NCBI RefSeq assembly: GCF_017912535.1 | Contig: NZ_JAERQK010000005.1 | Location: forward strand, 62,001 to 126,000 | DNA from: Motiliproteus sediminis | GTDB taxonomy: Bacteria > Pseudomonadota > Gammaproteobacteria > Pseudomonadales > Balneatricaceae | Reading direction: 5' to 3' | DNA length: 64,000 nt | Part shown: positions 42,603 to 51,172 of the stretch, piece by piece | Layout: each line of letters opens with the position of its first letter | Numbering within the stretch: position 1 is the first letter of the stretch | Translations under genes and position numbers: made by a program | Notes under the pieces: generated by a model | What the model saw: only the letters and a program-made list of their open reading frames with translations | The model's database searches: none | Told to the model about the DNA's origin: nothing

Positions 42603-44111
42603 TCAGACTAGGGTGAACAGCTGTCGATGGTTGTTAAGGAACTCTACCGCATAATCGAGCTCGCCGGGACTTTCGGCGTGAATGCTGAGCAGGGTTTCAC
42701 CGGGTGATACCCGCTCGCCCAGACGCTTGTACAGTGTGATGCCGGCGGCGGGGTCCGCCGGAGCCCCCGCCAGCTTGGCAACCTGTGCCAGTAACCGGTT
42801 GTCGATGTGGGTGATGCGCCCGCTATGGGGGGCCTGTACCTTGTATAGATATGGTGCCATTGGCGGTTCACGCAGCCCACCCTGGGCTTCGCAGATCCGT
42901 TGGAACTGGGTCCAGGCGCGGCCATCTTCCAGCGCCGCCAGCGCGTCGCTCTTGCCATTGCCCGGCAGTGCTTTGTCGCACATCTCCAGTAGAGCGCCGG
43001 CCAGCTCCGCGGCGCGTTGACGCAGATCGCCGGGGGCACCGGCTTCGTTGCGGAGCACCGCGAGTACGTCGCGGGCCTCCAGTGCCGGTCCTATGCCGCG
43101 CCCGATGGGCTGGCTGCCGTCGCTGACAACGATCTTCAGGGTCAGACCCAGTGCATCGGCGACACCTTGTAACAGACCTGATAAGCGCTCTGCCGCTTCT
43201 CGGTCGCGCACCTTGGCGCTGCTGCCGATGGGAATGTCGATCAGCACATGGGTGGCGCCAGCGGCGATCTTTTTCGACAGCACCGAGGCGATCAGTTGGC
43301 CTTCGCTGTCGATATCCAGCGCCCGTTCCACCCGAATCAACAGGTCATCTGCCGGACTGAGCCGGACGGAGCCGCCCCAGGCGAGGCAGCCGCCGGTTTC
43401 GCGCACCACGGTCTGCATCTGCTCCAGTGTCAGCGCGACCTCGGTGAGGGTTTCCATGGTGTCGGCGGTCCCGGCGGGTGAGGTGATGGCGCGTGATGAG
43501 GTCTTGGGCATGGTGAGGCCAAAACAGGTAACGATGGAGACCACCAGCGGGGTGGTGCGATTGCCGGGCAGACCGCCCACGCAATGCTTGTCGGCGACCA
43601 CCGATTGGGGCCAATGCAAACGACTGCCTGCGTTAACCATGGCCTCGGTCAGATAGGTGATCTCCTCCAGGTTAAGCCGCCCGTCGCTGCACGCGGTGAT
43701 GAAGGCCGCCAGGTGGACGTCGGCGTAGAGGCCGGCAGCGATATCGGTAATGATGGCGTGGATCTGCTCTCGGTCGAGAGTCTTGCCAAACACTTTGGCC
43801 CGCAGGTGGGAGAGGGATTCCAGTGGCTTGGGGTGCGTCACCCACACCGGCTCCTGATGCTCGAGGGCGAGCTGCTGCCAGGCGGAATCCGACAGCCCGA
43901 TCTCATTTTCTCTGAGTAAGCCGTTACGCACGATGTGCAAGGTCGCAACCACTTCGGCCCGACCGGTGCGCACCCGCACCCGACTGAGGGCGGTAAAGCC
44001 TTCACTGTGGCAAACGTGACTGTCGGCCCGCAGATAGACGGTGTGCTCCTGATGGGTGTCGATACCCAGGCGGCGAGCCTGCAGCGAAAACAGCGAGTTG
44101 GATTCGGACAT
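42603..44111 (-). CDS. AMP/thymidine phosphorylase family protein
   Basis: A 502-residue protein of the long thymidine-phosphorylase type (the archaeal AMP phosphorylase group), with an extra N-terminal domain of about 85 residues not found in E. coli DeoA. Core motifs are DKHCVGGLPGNRTTPLVVSIV, SRAITSPAGTADTMETLTEV and LAWGGSVRLSPADD. True thymidine phosphorylases read KHSTGG and TGGTLDKLE at these positions; the form here is that of AMP phosphorylases. Likely reaction is phosphorolysis of nucleoside monophosphates to ribose-1,5-bisphosphate. It is followed by the PRPP-synthetase-like gene. Confidence 0.87.
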   Translation of the reverse strand: MSESNSLFSLQARRLGIDTHQEHTVYLRADSHVCHSEGFTALSRVRVRTGRAEVVATLHIVRNGLLRENEIGLSDSAWQQLALEHQEPVWVTHPKPLESLSHLRAKVFGKTLDREQIHAIITDIAAGLYADVHLAAFITACSDGRLNLEEITYLTEAMVNAGSRLHWPQSVVADKHCVGGLPGNRTTPLVVSIVTCFGLTMPKTSSRAITSPAGTADTMETLTEVALTLEQMQTVVRETGGCLAWGGSVRLSPADDLLIRVERALDIDSEGQLIASVLSKKIAAGATHVLIDIPIGSSAKVRDREAAERLSGLLQGVADALGLTLKIVVSDGSQPIGRGIGPALEARDVLAVLRNEAGAPGDLRQRAAELAGALLEMCDKALPGNGKSDALAALEDGRAWTQFQRICEAQGGLREPPMAPYLYKVQAPHSGRITHIDNRLLAQVAKLAGAPADPAAGITLYKRLGERVSPGETLLSIHAESPGELDYAVEFLNNHRQLFTLV

Positions 44112-44180
44112 AGGCCTGTTCTTGAACTAGGGTGAGGGAAGTATAGCGCTTTAGGTTGAAGTTACGGCGAGGGCAACACA

Positions 44181-44525
44181 ATGAATCTACTGCAAAATCA
44201 GTCGTGTGAGGCGTGTCGCGCAGATGCGCCCGAGGTGAGTAGGGAGCAGGCTGCCGCCTGGATGGCGGAGCTGCCGGAGTGGCGGCTGGTGGAGCGCGAT
44301 GGTGTGGCGAAGCTGATTCGCCGTTACCGTTTCGCAGACTTTGTCGCCGCCCTGGCATTTACCAATCGAGTGGCGGCGTTGGCCGAGGAGCAGCAGCACC
44401 ATCCGGATATACTCACCCGCTGGGGAGAGGTGGAGTTGAGCTGGTGGACTCACAAGATCGGTGGCCTGCACCGCAACGATTTTATCTGCGCAGCACGCTC
44501 GGACGCATTGTATCGCCCCGAGTGA
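44181..44525 (+). CDS. phhB: 4a-hydroxytetrahydrobiopterin dehydratase
   Basis: A 114-residue pterin-4a-carbinolamine dehydratase (PCD/DCoH fold) that recycles the pterin cofactor of phenylalanine hydroxylase. The substrate-binding pattern EEQQHHPDILTRWGEVELSWWTHKIGGLHRNDF contains the conserved HHPD and TH. The genes for the hydroxylase (phhA) are not adjacent, so the role in phenylalanine breakdown is inferred from family. Confidence 0.93.
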   Translation: MNLLQNQSCEACRADAPEVSREQAAAWMAELPEWRLVERDGVAKLIRRYRFADFVAALAFTNRVAALAEEQQHHPDILTRWGEVELSWWTHKIGGLHRNDFICAARSDALYRPE

Positions 44526-44617
44526 TAGCTGTTTTGGGCGGGATATGTTGTTAGAATGCCGGCACTTTATCTGTATCGTCCGGCATCTTGTCCGGCGCCT
44601 GTGGAAAATAGACGCTT

Positions 44618-45472
44618 ATGGAACCCAGTTATCGATTGGTTATATCCTGCCCCGATCGCATCGGTGTGGTGGCGATGGTCAGTAATTTTATCTCCAGCCA
44701 CGGGGGCTCCATAACCGAAGCGAACCAGCATTCTGATCTCAGCAGCGGCTGGTTTTTCATGCGCTATGAGATCAGTGCTCACTCGTTGCCCTTTACCCTT
44801 GACGAGCTGTGCGAGAAATTTGCCCCGATCGCCCAGTCCTTCAATATGCACTGGCGCATCGTTGATTCTACCCGTCCCAAGAAGGTGGTGCTGATGGCCA
44901 GCCGCGAGTCTCACTGCCTTGCGGATCTGCTCTATCGTTACCACAGTGGCGAGCTGAAATGTGAGATTCCCTGCGTTATTGCCAACCATGACGACTTACG
45001 TAGCATGGTGGAGTGGCATGGGATTCCCTATCATCACGTACCCGTTGCGCGGGATAACAAAGACAAGGCATTCTCGCAGGTCAACGAACTGGTGGAGCGT
45101 TACCAGGCCGATACGATTGTGCTGGCGCGTTACATGCAGATTCTGCCGCCGTCACTGTGCGAACGCTATGCCGGCCGGACGATCAACATCCACCACAGTT
45201 TTCTACCGTCGTTTGCCGGCGCCAAGCCTTACCATCAGGCCCATGAGCGCGGAGTCAAGCTGATCGGGGCGACCTGCCACTATGTCACCGAAGATCTGGA
45301 TGCGGGACCGATTATCGATCAGGACGTGATTCGTATCAGTCACACCGATGAGATTGAAGATATGGTCCGGCTGGGGCGCGATGTGGAGAAAACGGTACTG
45401 GCGCGCGGTTTGCGCTGGCACCTGGAAGACAGAATTTTGGTCCACGGCAACAAAACGGTGGTGTTCAACTAA
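44618..45472 (+). CDS. purU: Formyltetrahydrofolate deformylase
   Basis: A 284-residue enzyme that hydrolyses 10-formyl-THF to formate and THF, balancing one-carbon units. An N-terminal ACT domain (SYRLVISCPDRIGVVAMVSNFISSHGGSITEANQHSD) precedes the formyltransferase-type catalytic domain. The catalytic Asn-His-Asp triad is visible in the regions ending INIHHSFLPSFAGAKPYHQAHERGV and YVTEDLDAGPIIDQD. Length matches E. coli PurU (280). Confidence 0.95.
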   Translation: MEPSYRLVISCPDRIGVVAMVSNFISSHGGSITEANQHSDLSSGWFFMRYEISAHSLPFTLDELCEKFAPIAQSFNMHWRIVDSTRPKKVVLMASRESHCLADLLYRYHSGELKCEIPCVIANHDDLRSMVEWHGIPYHHVPVARDNKDKAFSQVNELVERYQADTIVLARYMQILPPSLCERYAGRTINIHHSFLPSFAGAKPYHQAHERGVKLIGATCHYVTEDLDAGPIIDQDVIRISHTDEIEDMVRLGRDVEKTVLARGLRWHLEDRILVHGNKTVVFN

Positions 45473-45519
45473 CTTTAAGTCGTGGCGTTTACGTTATTGT
45501 TGCGAGTGAGGAGCAGCAA

Positions 45520-45933
45520 ATGTTGAGATCGGTAAAAGTACAGGACTACATGACCACCAAGCTGATCACCTTCAAGCCGGACACCGAGTTGTTCGCGGCC
45601 ATTGAGGTGTTCACCGACCACAATATCTCCGGTGCTCCGGTGGTAAACGAGCGCGGCGAGCTGGTCGGCATGCTCTCTGAAGTTGACTGCCTGAAAGAGA
45701 TTCTCAGCCATACCTACCATGAAGACGAAAAGGGGGGCGTGGTTGCTGACATCATGACCAGTGATGTGGATACCATCAACAACGATTCCGACATCATCGC
45801 ACTGTCCGAACAGTTTATTGCTGGTAAGCGTCGCCGTTTGCCGGTGCTCAAGGGCGGCAAACTGGTCGGCCAGATCAGTCGCAAGGACGTGTTGCGCGCT
45901 GTGCGTGACTTCGTGATCAACAGCAAAGACTGA
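45520..45933 (+). CDS. CBS-domain pair protein
   Basis: A 137-residue stand-alone protein made of two CBS domains: VQDYMTTKLITFKPDTELFAAIEVFTDHNISGAPVVNERGELVGMLSE and DIMTSDVDTINNDSDIIALSEQFIAGKRRRLPVLKGGKLVGQISRKDVLRA. Such pairs bind adenine nucleotides and signal energy state to partner proteins. The partner is not evident. GAGGAGCA before the ATG is a good ribosome-binding site. It lies 47 nt after purU. Confidence 0.88.
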   Translation: MLRSVKVQDYMTTKLITFKPDTELFAAIEVFTDHNISGAPVVNERGELVGMLSEVDCLKEILSHTYHEDEKGGVVADIMTSDVDTINNDSDIIALSEQFIAGKRRRLPVLKGGKLVGQISRKDVLRAVRDFVINSKD

Positions 45934-46085
45934 GTCTATAGCCGGGGGCGCGGTAGCGTTCCCGGCACGCTATTTTCCCCGTCTCCGGTTACAAAACAGA
46001 GCGTCGATAGCAGTCGGCAGCAACGGTTTTATGGTAAGCTGCGGGTCAATCCCGAAACCCTTTGCTGTGAGTGATCTGCGACCCA

Positions 46086-47003
46086 ATGAGTGGCCTGTTC
46101 CCCGAGCAACCTCTACTGTTTTACCCGTCGTTAGCGCGCCGTTTCGGCACCGATGAGGCGTTGCTGCTAGGTGTTTATGCGCAGTATGCCCGTCATCACG
46201 GAGGCGTCGATGATGGTGGTCTGTTGCAGTTCGTTGTTCGTCGTCGGGAGTGGCTGGAGCTGGCTGACTTTTGGAACGAAGAGCGTCTGGCTGCGGTCAC
46301 CAACAGCTTGGTGGAGCAGGGGGTTATTGAGGCTGAAATGCAGGCCAATGGTGCATTCAGGATTCAGTTGCTGGATCCGGCCCAGCCGACCCCGCCTGCA
46401 CCTGATCCGCAAGCTACCTACCCCATGGCGGCGGTTGAGCGGCCGCAGAGGCAAACTGTTGCATTACAGGAGCCGGCCAAACCTGCCTTCGCCAGCCGTC
46501 CGCTGGTCGAGGCAACCCATGCGCTCACGCGCTCCAGCGTTGAATCCGATTCCAGCGGTAATCTCCACAATCGCGGTCCGGCACCATCATTTGGCGGCAG
46601 TACCGGCTGGCAGCGCCCCAAAGATGACCTTGAGCGGTTGTTTGAGCAGCAGGAGCTGCGCAACCGGCAACTACACACCATGCCGGCTGACTGGCAGCCC
46701 AATGACACTACCCGGCAGATGCTGCAGAAGCAGAACATCCCGTTGGCGTTCGCCGAGGACTGTGTGGACGAGTTTGTGGCCTACTGGCTGGAGCGTGATC
46801 GTAAAGAGTCATCCTGGGATCATGTATTTATCCGGCTGGTGAAAAAAGAGTGGGTTAAGGCGCAGGGGCGTAAAGCCCGTGAAGCACGATCAAGTGACGA
46901 TTCGACCGAGGCGAGCGGTGAAAGATATCAAGCAGATTCTCGAGCACAACGACGCGAGCGCATTACCGACGCGGTCATGGACATCCACAACACCGACTGG
47001 TAA
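46086..47003 (+). CDS. DnaT-like primosomal protein with N-terminal winged-helix-like domain
   Basis: A 305-residue protein. Residues 1-100 look like a small helical/winged-helix domain (FYPSLARRFGTDEALLLGVYAQYARHHGG, then VVRRREWLELADFWNEERLAAVTNSLVEQGVI). A disordered linker follows. Residues about 205-270 match the DnaT domain: WQPNDTTRQMLQKQNIPLAFAEDCVDEFVAYWLERDRK, then WDHVFIRLVKKEW. It would bind single-stranded DNA and take part in loading DnaB. The 3' end overlaps the lambda-P-like gene. A GTG 15 nt upstream is an alternative start. Confidence 0.82.
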   Translation: MSGLFPEQPLLFYPSLARRFGTDEALLLGVYAQYARHHGGVDDGGLLQFVVRRREWLELADFWNEERLAAVTNSLVEQGVIEAEMQANGAFRIQLLDPAQPTPPAPDPQATYPMAAVERPQRQTVALQEPAKPAFASRPLVEATHALTRSSVESDSSGNLHNRGPAPSFGGSTGWQRPKDDLERLFEQQELRNRQLHTMPADWQPNDTTRQMLQKQNIPLAFAEDCVDEFVAYWLERDRKESSWDHVFIRLVKKEWVKAQGRKAREARSSDDSTEASGERYQADSRAQRRERITDAVMDIHNTDW

Positions 47004-47733
47004 CGAGGCGGTCAGCGGCTCTTCCGGCGACCCGATCGGGGTGGAAACCAAGCGCCTGGTCAATATGATCTTCGCGCGCTTCATGACCATCTACGGGCAC
47101 AAGTTCAAGAGTGCGTTCCAGAGCGAGGATGAAATCCGGATCGCCAAGCGCGAATGGGCGCTCAGCCTGCAGGGCTACTCCGAGGCGGAGCTGGTGTTGG
47201 CGGTCAATCGCAGCAAGGAATCCTTCATCTGGATGCCCACCGTTGCCGAGTTTCTCAGTCTGCTGCGCCGCGACTACGAATCCTTTGGTCTGCCTTCGAC
47301 CCTGGAGGCCTACCGCGAAGCCTGTTTTGCGGCCGATCATCCGCGCGACCGCGACTGGAGCCACCCGGCGGTTTATCATGCGGGGCGTGCGACGGACTGG
47401 TTTCGATTACGAACCGAAGAAAAGTCGCAGGTGTTCCGTGACTTTGAACATTACTACCGCACTCTGTGTCAGCGGGTGGTCAATGGTGAATCGCTGGATC
47501 TGCCGGTACCGATGGCGCTACCGGACAAAAGCTCCAATACCTTGAGCGAGTTTATTACCCGTTGGGGTGAAGAGCAGGGGATTACGCCGGAGCAGGCGGC
47601 AACGCTGCTGTTCTATCTCAGCAAGCCCAAGGGGAGTCCGGTGCGGGCCCATTTTCGCCAGCAGGCGCAGACCCGTATGGAACACTGGGGTCTGGATCTG
47701 CAACTGCCGGATGACTATCGCCAGGGGTCTTGA
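46918..47733 (+). CDS. Phage lambda P-like replicative helicase loader
   Basis: A 271-residue protein whose order of motifs follows lambda P: a helical segment VNMIFARFMTIYGHKFKSAFQSEDEIRIAKREWALSL, then FIWMPTVAEFLSLLRRDYESFGLPS (lambda P has FLPSPGQFVAWCRE then AGLPN), HPAVYHAGRATDWFRL and the terminal helix ending NGESLDLPVP. It would recruit or open DnaB. No prophage genes are nearby, so it looks resident. The start is a GTG at 46918 with GAGG six bases upstream, overlapping the DnaT-like gene by 86 nt; later starts at 47041 or 47065 would avoid the overlap but shorten the N-terminus. Confidence 0.8.
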   Translation: MKDIKQILEHNDASALPTRSWTSTTPTGNEAVSGSSGDPIGVETKRLVNMIFARFMTIYGHKFKSAFQSEDEIRIAKREWALSLQGYSEAELVLAVNRSKESFIWMPTVAEFLSLLRRDYESFGLPSTLEAYREACFAADHPRDRDWSHPAVYHAGRATDWFRLRTEEKSQVFRDFEHYYRTLCQRVVNGESLDLPVPMALPDKSSNTLSEFITRWGEEQGITPEQAATLLFYLSKPKGSPVRAHFRQQAQTRMEHWGLDLQLPDDYRQGS

Positions 47734-47759
47734 ACCTCTTCTTGGCGGTGGCTGGTGCC

Positions 47760-48821
47760 CTAGCTTTGTGCGGCCTGGCTGGCGGCACTGAAGAAGCCGC
47801 CGATGGCGGCTGACAGCGCCTCGCTACGCTCGGGGTTGCGCAGGCTGTCCATGATGCAGGGGCGCATTCCGGGAATAAAGATCAGGTCAATCAGCATGCG
47901 ATTGAAGCCATCCTGTCCAGCTTCGCTGGCGGCCAGCTGTTCAAGGAAACGCTGGCGCAGCGCCGGCTGCATAAGGTCACCCCAGCAGCGGGAGCCGATC
48001 GCCGCCAGAACTTCCACCGAACCGCCCGCCGGTGTGCTAAGCACTTGCTCCAGTGCGCCTATTCGCAGCCCGTCCGACTGGGACTGGGACAGCGCCCGCA
48101 CCAGTGTGCTGACCACCACATCGTTACCTTCACCCACTTGATTCAGTTGCTGACGCAGACGCTCGGTCAGGGCCTGGGTGACCCGGTGCCCCGGATCGAC
48201 ATGCTCCAGCTGAGTGCATAGCGCTTGCAGCGGCGCGTCGGGCAGGTCGTTGAGGGCGCTGGCCAGCAGCCGGTCATTGTCGCGCTCATCCAGTCGTGCG
48301 CAGAGATCGGCCAGGCCCTGCAGCCCCAGCGCTTGCCACTGGTCACGCGGGGTAACTCCGGCAAGGTACTGGCGTGCGGGCTCGTAATAGCCGGACGGTG
48401 GTTGCTTGAGAATCGCGGTGGCGCGGGCGTGGAATGCGGCCATCTTGTCGTCGGCGGGCTTGAATGCGAAGGGATTGTCTTTTAGTGGGTCCTCTTCAGC
48501 CGCCTGCTCCAGCAGGTTGCCGCTGACGCTGCGCGCGAGGCGCTGCAGGAAGTCATCGCGTGCAGCCAGCACCAGCTTGCCCTGCTCATCCAGCGGGAAT
48601 TTCAGAAACCAGATCAGGTGCTGGCCACTTTGCTTGGGGTTCCATAGCAGGACCGCGATCCAGGCTTGACGCAGATGGGGCAGAGGATAGGCGATCTCGT
48701 TGCGTTCGAACTTGAGAAAGCTGTCTTGCGGCAGCTTGCTCAGCCGGCGGCCGAGATCGAAGAAGCGAAAGCTGGCGTCAGTGGCGCGAAGAAAATCGGT
48801 CAGGGTCTGTATGGCAGTCAT
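47760..48821 (-). CDS. DUF3549 family protein
   Basis: A 353-residue soluble protein beginning TLTDFLRATDASFRFFDLGRRLSKLPQDSFLKFE, with WIAVLLWNPKQSGQHLIWFLKFPLDEQGKLVLAARDDFL, which is the DUF3549 pattern as I remember it. The remainder is helical, with HEAT-like character. Function is unknown. It is common in Pseudomonas relatives. It is divergent from the GIY-YIG gene and converges on the lambda-P-like gene. Confidence 0.83.
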   Translation of the reverse strand: MTAIQTLTDFLRATDASFRFFDLGRRLSKLPQDSFLKFERNEIAYPLPHLRQAWIAVLLWNPKQSGQHLIWFLKFPLDEQGKLVLAARDDFLQRLARSVSGNLLEQAAEEDPLKDNPFAFKPADDKMAAFHARATAILKQPPSGYYEPARQYLAGVTPRDQWQALGLQGLADLCARLDERDNDRLLASALNDLPDAPLQALCTQLEHVDPGHRVTQALTERLRQQLNQVGEGNDVVVSTLVRALSQSQSDGLRIGALEQVLSTPAGGSVEVLAAIGSRCWGDLMQPALRQRFLEQLAASEAGQDGFNRMLIDLIFIPGMRPCIMDSLRNPERSEALSAAIGGFFSAASQAAQS

Positions 48822-48903
48822 GGTTGGGTTACTACTGGCTGGTCATGAGTTCAATGGTAAACTGGCGCGCATTCTACCATTTCGGCCGGGACACGGAAAA
48901 ATC

Positions 48904-49167
48904 ATGACCGCTAGCACGGGCTGGTATCTGTATATCATTGAAACGGAAGGCGGGCGTTTGTATACCGGTATTACTACCGATCCGCAGCGTCGTTTCACGG
49001 AGCATCAGTGCGGCCGTGGCGCCAAGTTCTTCCGTTCCGATCCGCCCCGTCGGCAAGTTTATTGCTGCGCTTTCCCCGACCGCTCCAGCGCCAGCCGCGA
49101 GGAGTACCGTATCAAACAGTTGAGTCGGACAGAGAAACTGCGTCTGATTGGTCAAACATTGAGGTAA
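48904..49167 (+). CDS. GIY-YIG nuclease superfamily protein (YhbQ-like)
   Basis: An 87-residue single-domain protein. [30 protein letters not shown] contains the GIY-YIG core (WYLYI and LYTGIT), followed by the conserved Arg and His, and KLSRTEK-like [12 protein letters not shown] near the end. The E. coli homologue YhbQ has been linked to nuclease activity. The start at 48904 gives a standard-length family member; the frame from 48700 is an artefact of the divergent DUF3549 gene. Confidence 0.88.
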   Translation: MTASTGWYLYIIETEGGRLYTGITTDPQRRFTEHQCGRGAKFFRSDPPRRQVYCCAFPDRSSASREEYRIKQLSRTEKLRLIGQTLR

Positions 49168-49234
49168 GTCTAGGAATCGCGCGAAAAGCCTCTCTATACT
49201 CCCCGATCATCAAGGATTTAACGAGGATTTCGGC

Positions 49235-49969
49235 TTGCAGCAATCGCTCTTGGCCCTGGCCCGGTCGATGATGGGCAGCCTGCGTGATCTGGCTCCCATC
49301 ATTCTGGTCATCGCGTTCTTTCAGCTGGTCGTGCTTCAACAGCCCCTGCCGGATCTGATCGGCCTGCTGACCGGGGTGCTCTTTGTCGTTCTGGGTTTGA
49401 CTTTCTTTATCTATGGCCTGGAGATGGGGTTGTTTCCCATCGGTGAAAGCATGGCTCACGCCTTTGCGCGCAAAGGCAGTGTGTTCTGGCTGGTCACCTT
49501 TGCCTTCGCTCTGGGGTTCGGTACAACGGTGGCGGAACCGGCATTGATCGCGGTCTCCGCGGAAGCTGCGGAGGTGGCGGCAGAGGGCGGCATGATCGAA
49601 CCCACCGAACAAGCGCAGAAATCCTATGCCAACGGCCTGCGGCTGACGGTAGCCTTCTCCGTGGGGCTGGCGATCGTGATCGGCGTGGTGCGGATCATCA
49701 AGGGCTGGCCGATCCATTATCTCATTATCGGTGGGTACGTCCTGGTGGTGATCATGACCGGTTTCGCGCCGCGGGAAATTATCGGCATTGCCTACGATTC
49801 CGGCGGTGTGACCACATCGACCATTACCGTTCCGCTGGTGACTGCGCTGGGTGTGGGGTTGGCCTCATCGATCAAGGGGCGTAATCCGATGATCGATGGC
49901 TTTGGTCTGATCGCCTTCGCATCCCTGACGCCGATGATATTCGTGATGGCTTACGGGATGGTGATCTGA
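49235..49969 (+). CDS. DUF1538 membrane protein, first of a tandem pair
   Basis: A 244-residue integral membrane protein with about six or seven hydrophobic segments. Conserved polar motifs inside the membrane region are [29 protein letters not shown] and [18 protein letters not shown]. The same motifs recur in the next gene, so the two are paralogues and probably form a heteromer. Function unknown; a transporter or channel is likely. The start is TTG at 49235 with GAGG eight bases before it. It overlaps the next gene by one base, in an operon with PII-like and CBS regulators. Confidence 0.85.
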   Translation: MQQSLLALARSMMGSLRDLAPIILVIAFFQLVVLQQPLPDLIGLLTGVLFVVLGLTFFIYGLEMGLFPIGESMAHAFARKGSVFWLVTFAFALGFGTTVAEPALIAVSAEAAEVAAEGGMIEPTEQAQKSYANGLRLTVAFSVGLAIVIGVVRIIKGWPIHYLIIGGYVLVVIMTGFAPREIIGIAYDSGGVTTSTITVPLVTALGVGLASSIKGRNPMIDGFGLIAFASLTPMIFVMAYGMVI

Positions 49970-50802
49970 TGGCGTTGCTGCTTGAACTGCTGGACATTTT
50001 TCTTGCGACCATTGTCGATGTGATTCCGATTGCGGCCATTCTGTTTGGCTTTCAGTTTCTGGTGATCCGTCGTCCGATCGCCAATCTGCGCAAAGTGCTG
50101 ATCGGCTTCTTCTACGTGTTGCTGGGATTGGCGCTGTTTCTGATGGGGTTGGAAAAAGCTCTGTTCCCAGTGGGTGAGCTGATGGCCAAGCAGCTTACCG
50201 ATCCCGAGTTTATCCGCTCGGGTATCGCCAGTGCCGGCGAGGTACTGCGCTGGGACGATTATTACTGGGTTTATATTTTTGCCTTTGCCATTGGCGCCAG
50301 TACGACCATTGCTGAACCCTCGCTGATCGCGGTGGCTATCAAAGCCAACGAGGTATCAGGTGGCGCGATCGGCGTCTGGGGCTTGCGTATTGCCGTGGCG
50401 CTGGGGGTGGCTGTTGGCATAGCGCTGGGTGCATACCGCATCGTTAGTGGCCTTCCGATTCATTACTTCATTATCACGGGTTACGTGGTGGTTGTAATTC
50501 AGACGTTCTTTGCCCCCAAGCTAATCGTACCGCTGGCGTATGACTCGGGCGGAGTGACCACCTCCACTGTCACGGTGCCGCTGGTCGCGGCGCTGGGACT
50601 GGGGCTGGCGGAAACTGTTCCGGGGCGCAGTGCACTTATCGATGGCTTCGGTTTGATCGCCTTTGCCAGCCTGTTTCCGATGATGTCGGTCATGGGATAC
50701 GCCCAGCTCAGTGAATGGCAGTCGTCACGACGCAAAAAAGCACGGCTAAACGAACAACAACCGGAGCCGCAAGCCTCGCTTGCTGGCGATAAACACCTCT
50801 AG
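49969..50802 (+). CDS. DUF1538 membrane protein, second of a tandem pair
   Basis: A 277-residue paralogue of the preceding protein, with matching motifs [32 protein letters not shown] and [18 protein letters not shown]. It has a short charged C-terminal tail (about 250-277, RRKKARLNEQQ) that should face the cytoplasm and could contact the regulators encoded next. In some genomes the two halves may exist as one fused protein (from memory). It starts in the stop of gene one and is followed by the PII gene after 19 nt. Confidence 0.85.
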   Translation: MALLLELLDIFLATIVDVIPIAAILFGFQFLVIRRPIANLRKVLIGFFYVLLGLALFLMGLEKALFPVGELMAKQLTDPEFIRSGIASAGEVLRWDDYYWVYIFAFAIGASTTIAEPSLIAVAIKANEVSGGAIGVWGLRIAVALGVAVGIALGAYRIVSGLPIHYFIITGYVVVVIQTFFAPKLIVPLAYDSGGVTTSTVTVPLVAALGLGLAETVPGRSALIDGFGLIAFASLFPMMSVMGYAQLSEWQSSRRKKARLNEQQPEPQASLAGDKHL

Positions 50803-50821
50803 GAGTGCAGCGGAGACCCAT

Positions 50822-51172
50822 ATGCATTTCAAACTGATTATTACCTTTGTCGAGGACTCCAAGACCGATGCGGTCATGAAAGCTGCGCGGGAGGCAGGGG
50901 CGACCGGCGCGACGGTGATTAATAACGCGCGTGGTGAAGGCGTAAACAAGTCCAAGACCTTCTTTGGCCTTTCGCTGGAAACCCAGCGCGATGTGGTGCT
51001 GTTTATCGTCGAGGAGCACCAGAGCCGCACGATTCTGGAAACCATCGCCGAGGTGGGGTGTTTCGACACCGAGCCCGGCACCGGTATCGCGGTGCAGCTC
51101 GATCTTGAAGACGCGGTGGGCGTAGCCCATCAGGTTCGTAAACTGTCGGGTGCCGTCGAGGAAGCGCTATGA
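50822..51172 (+). CDS. PII-like signal transduction protein
   Basis: A 116-residue PII-superfamily protein. The fold is recognisable from HFKLIITFVEDSKTDAVMKAAREAGATGATVINNARGEG and IAVQLDLEDAVGVAHQ. The T-loop differs from GlnB (KSKTFFGLSLETQRDVVLF, no uridylylated Tyr), so uridylylation is unlikely; binding of an adenine nucleotide or another small ligand is more probable. The ATG at 50822 has GGAGA upstream; the longer frame from 50780 is inside the previous gene. It overlaps the CBS gene by four bases (ATGA). Confidence 0.87.
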   Translation: MHFKLIITFVEDSKTDAVMKAAREAGATGATVINNARGEGVNKSKTFFGLSLETQRDVVLFIVEEHQSRTILETIAEVGCFDTEPGTGIAVQLDLEDAVGVAHQVRKLSGAVEEAL

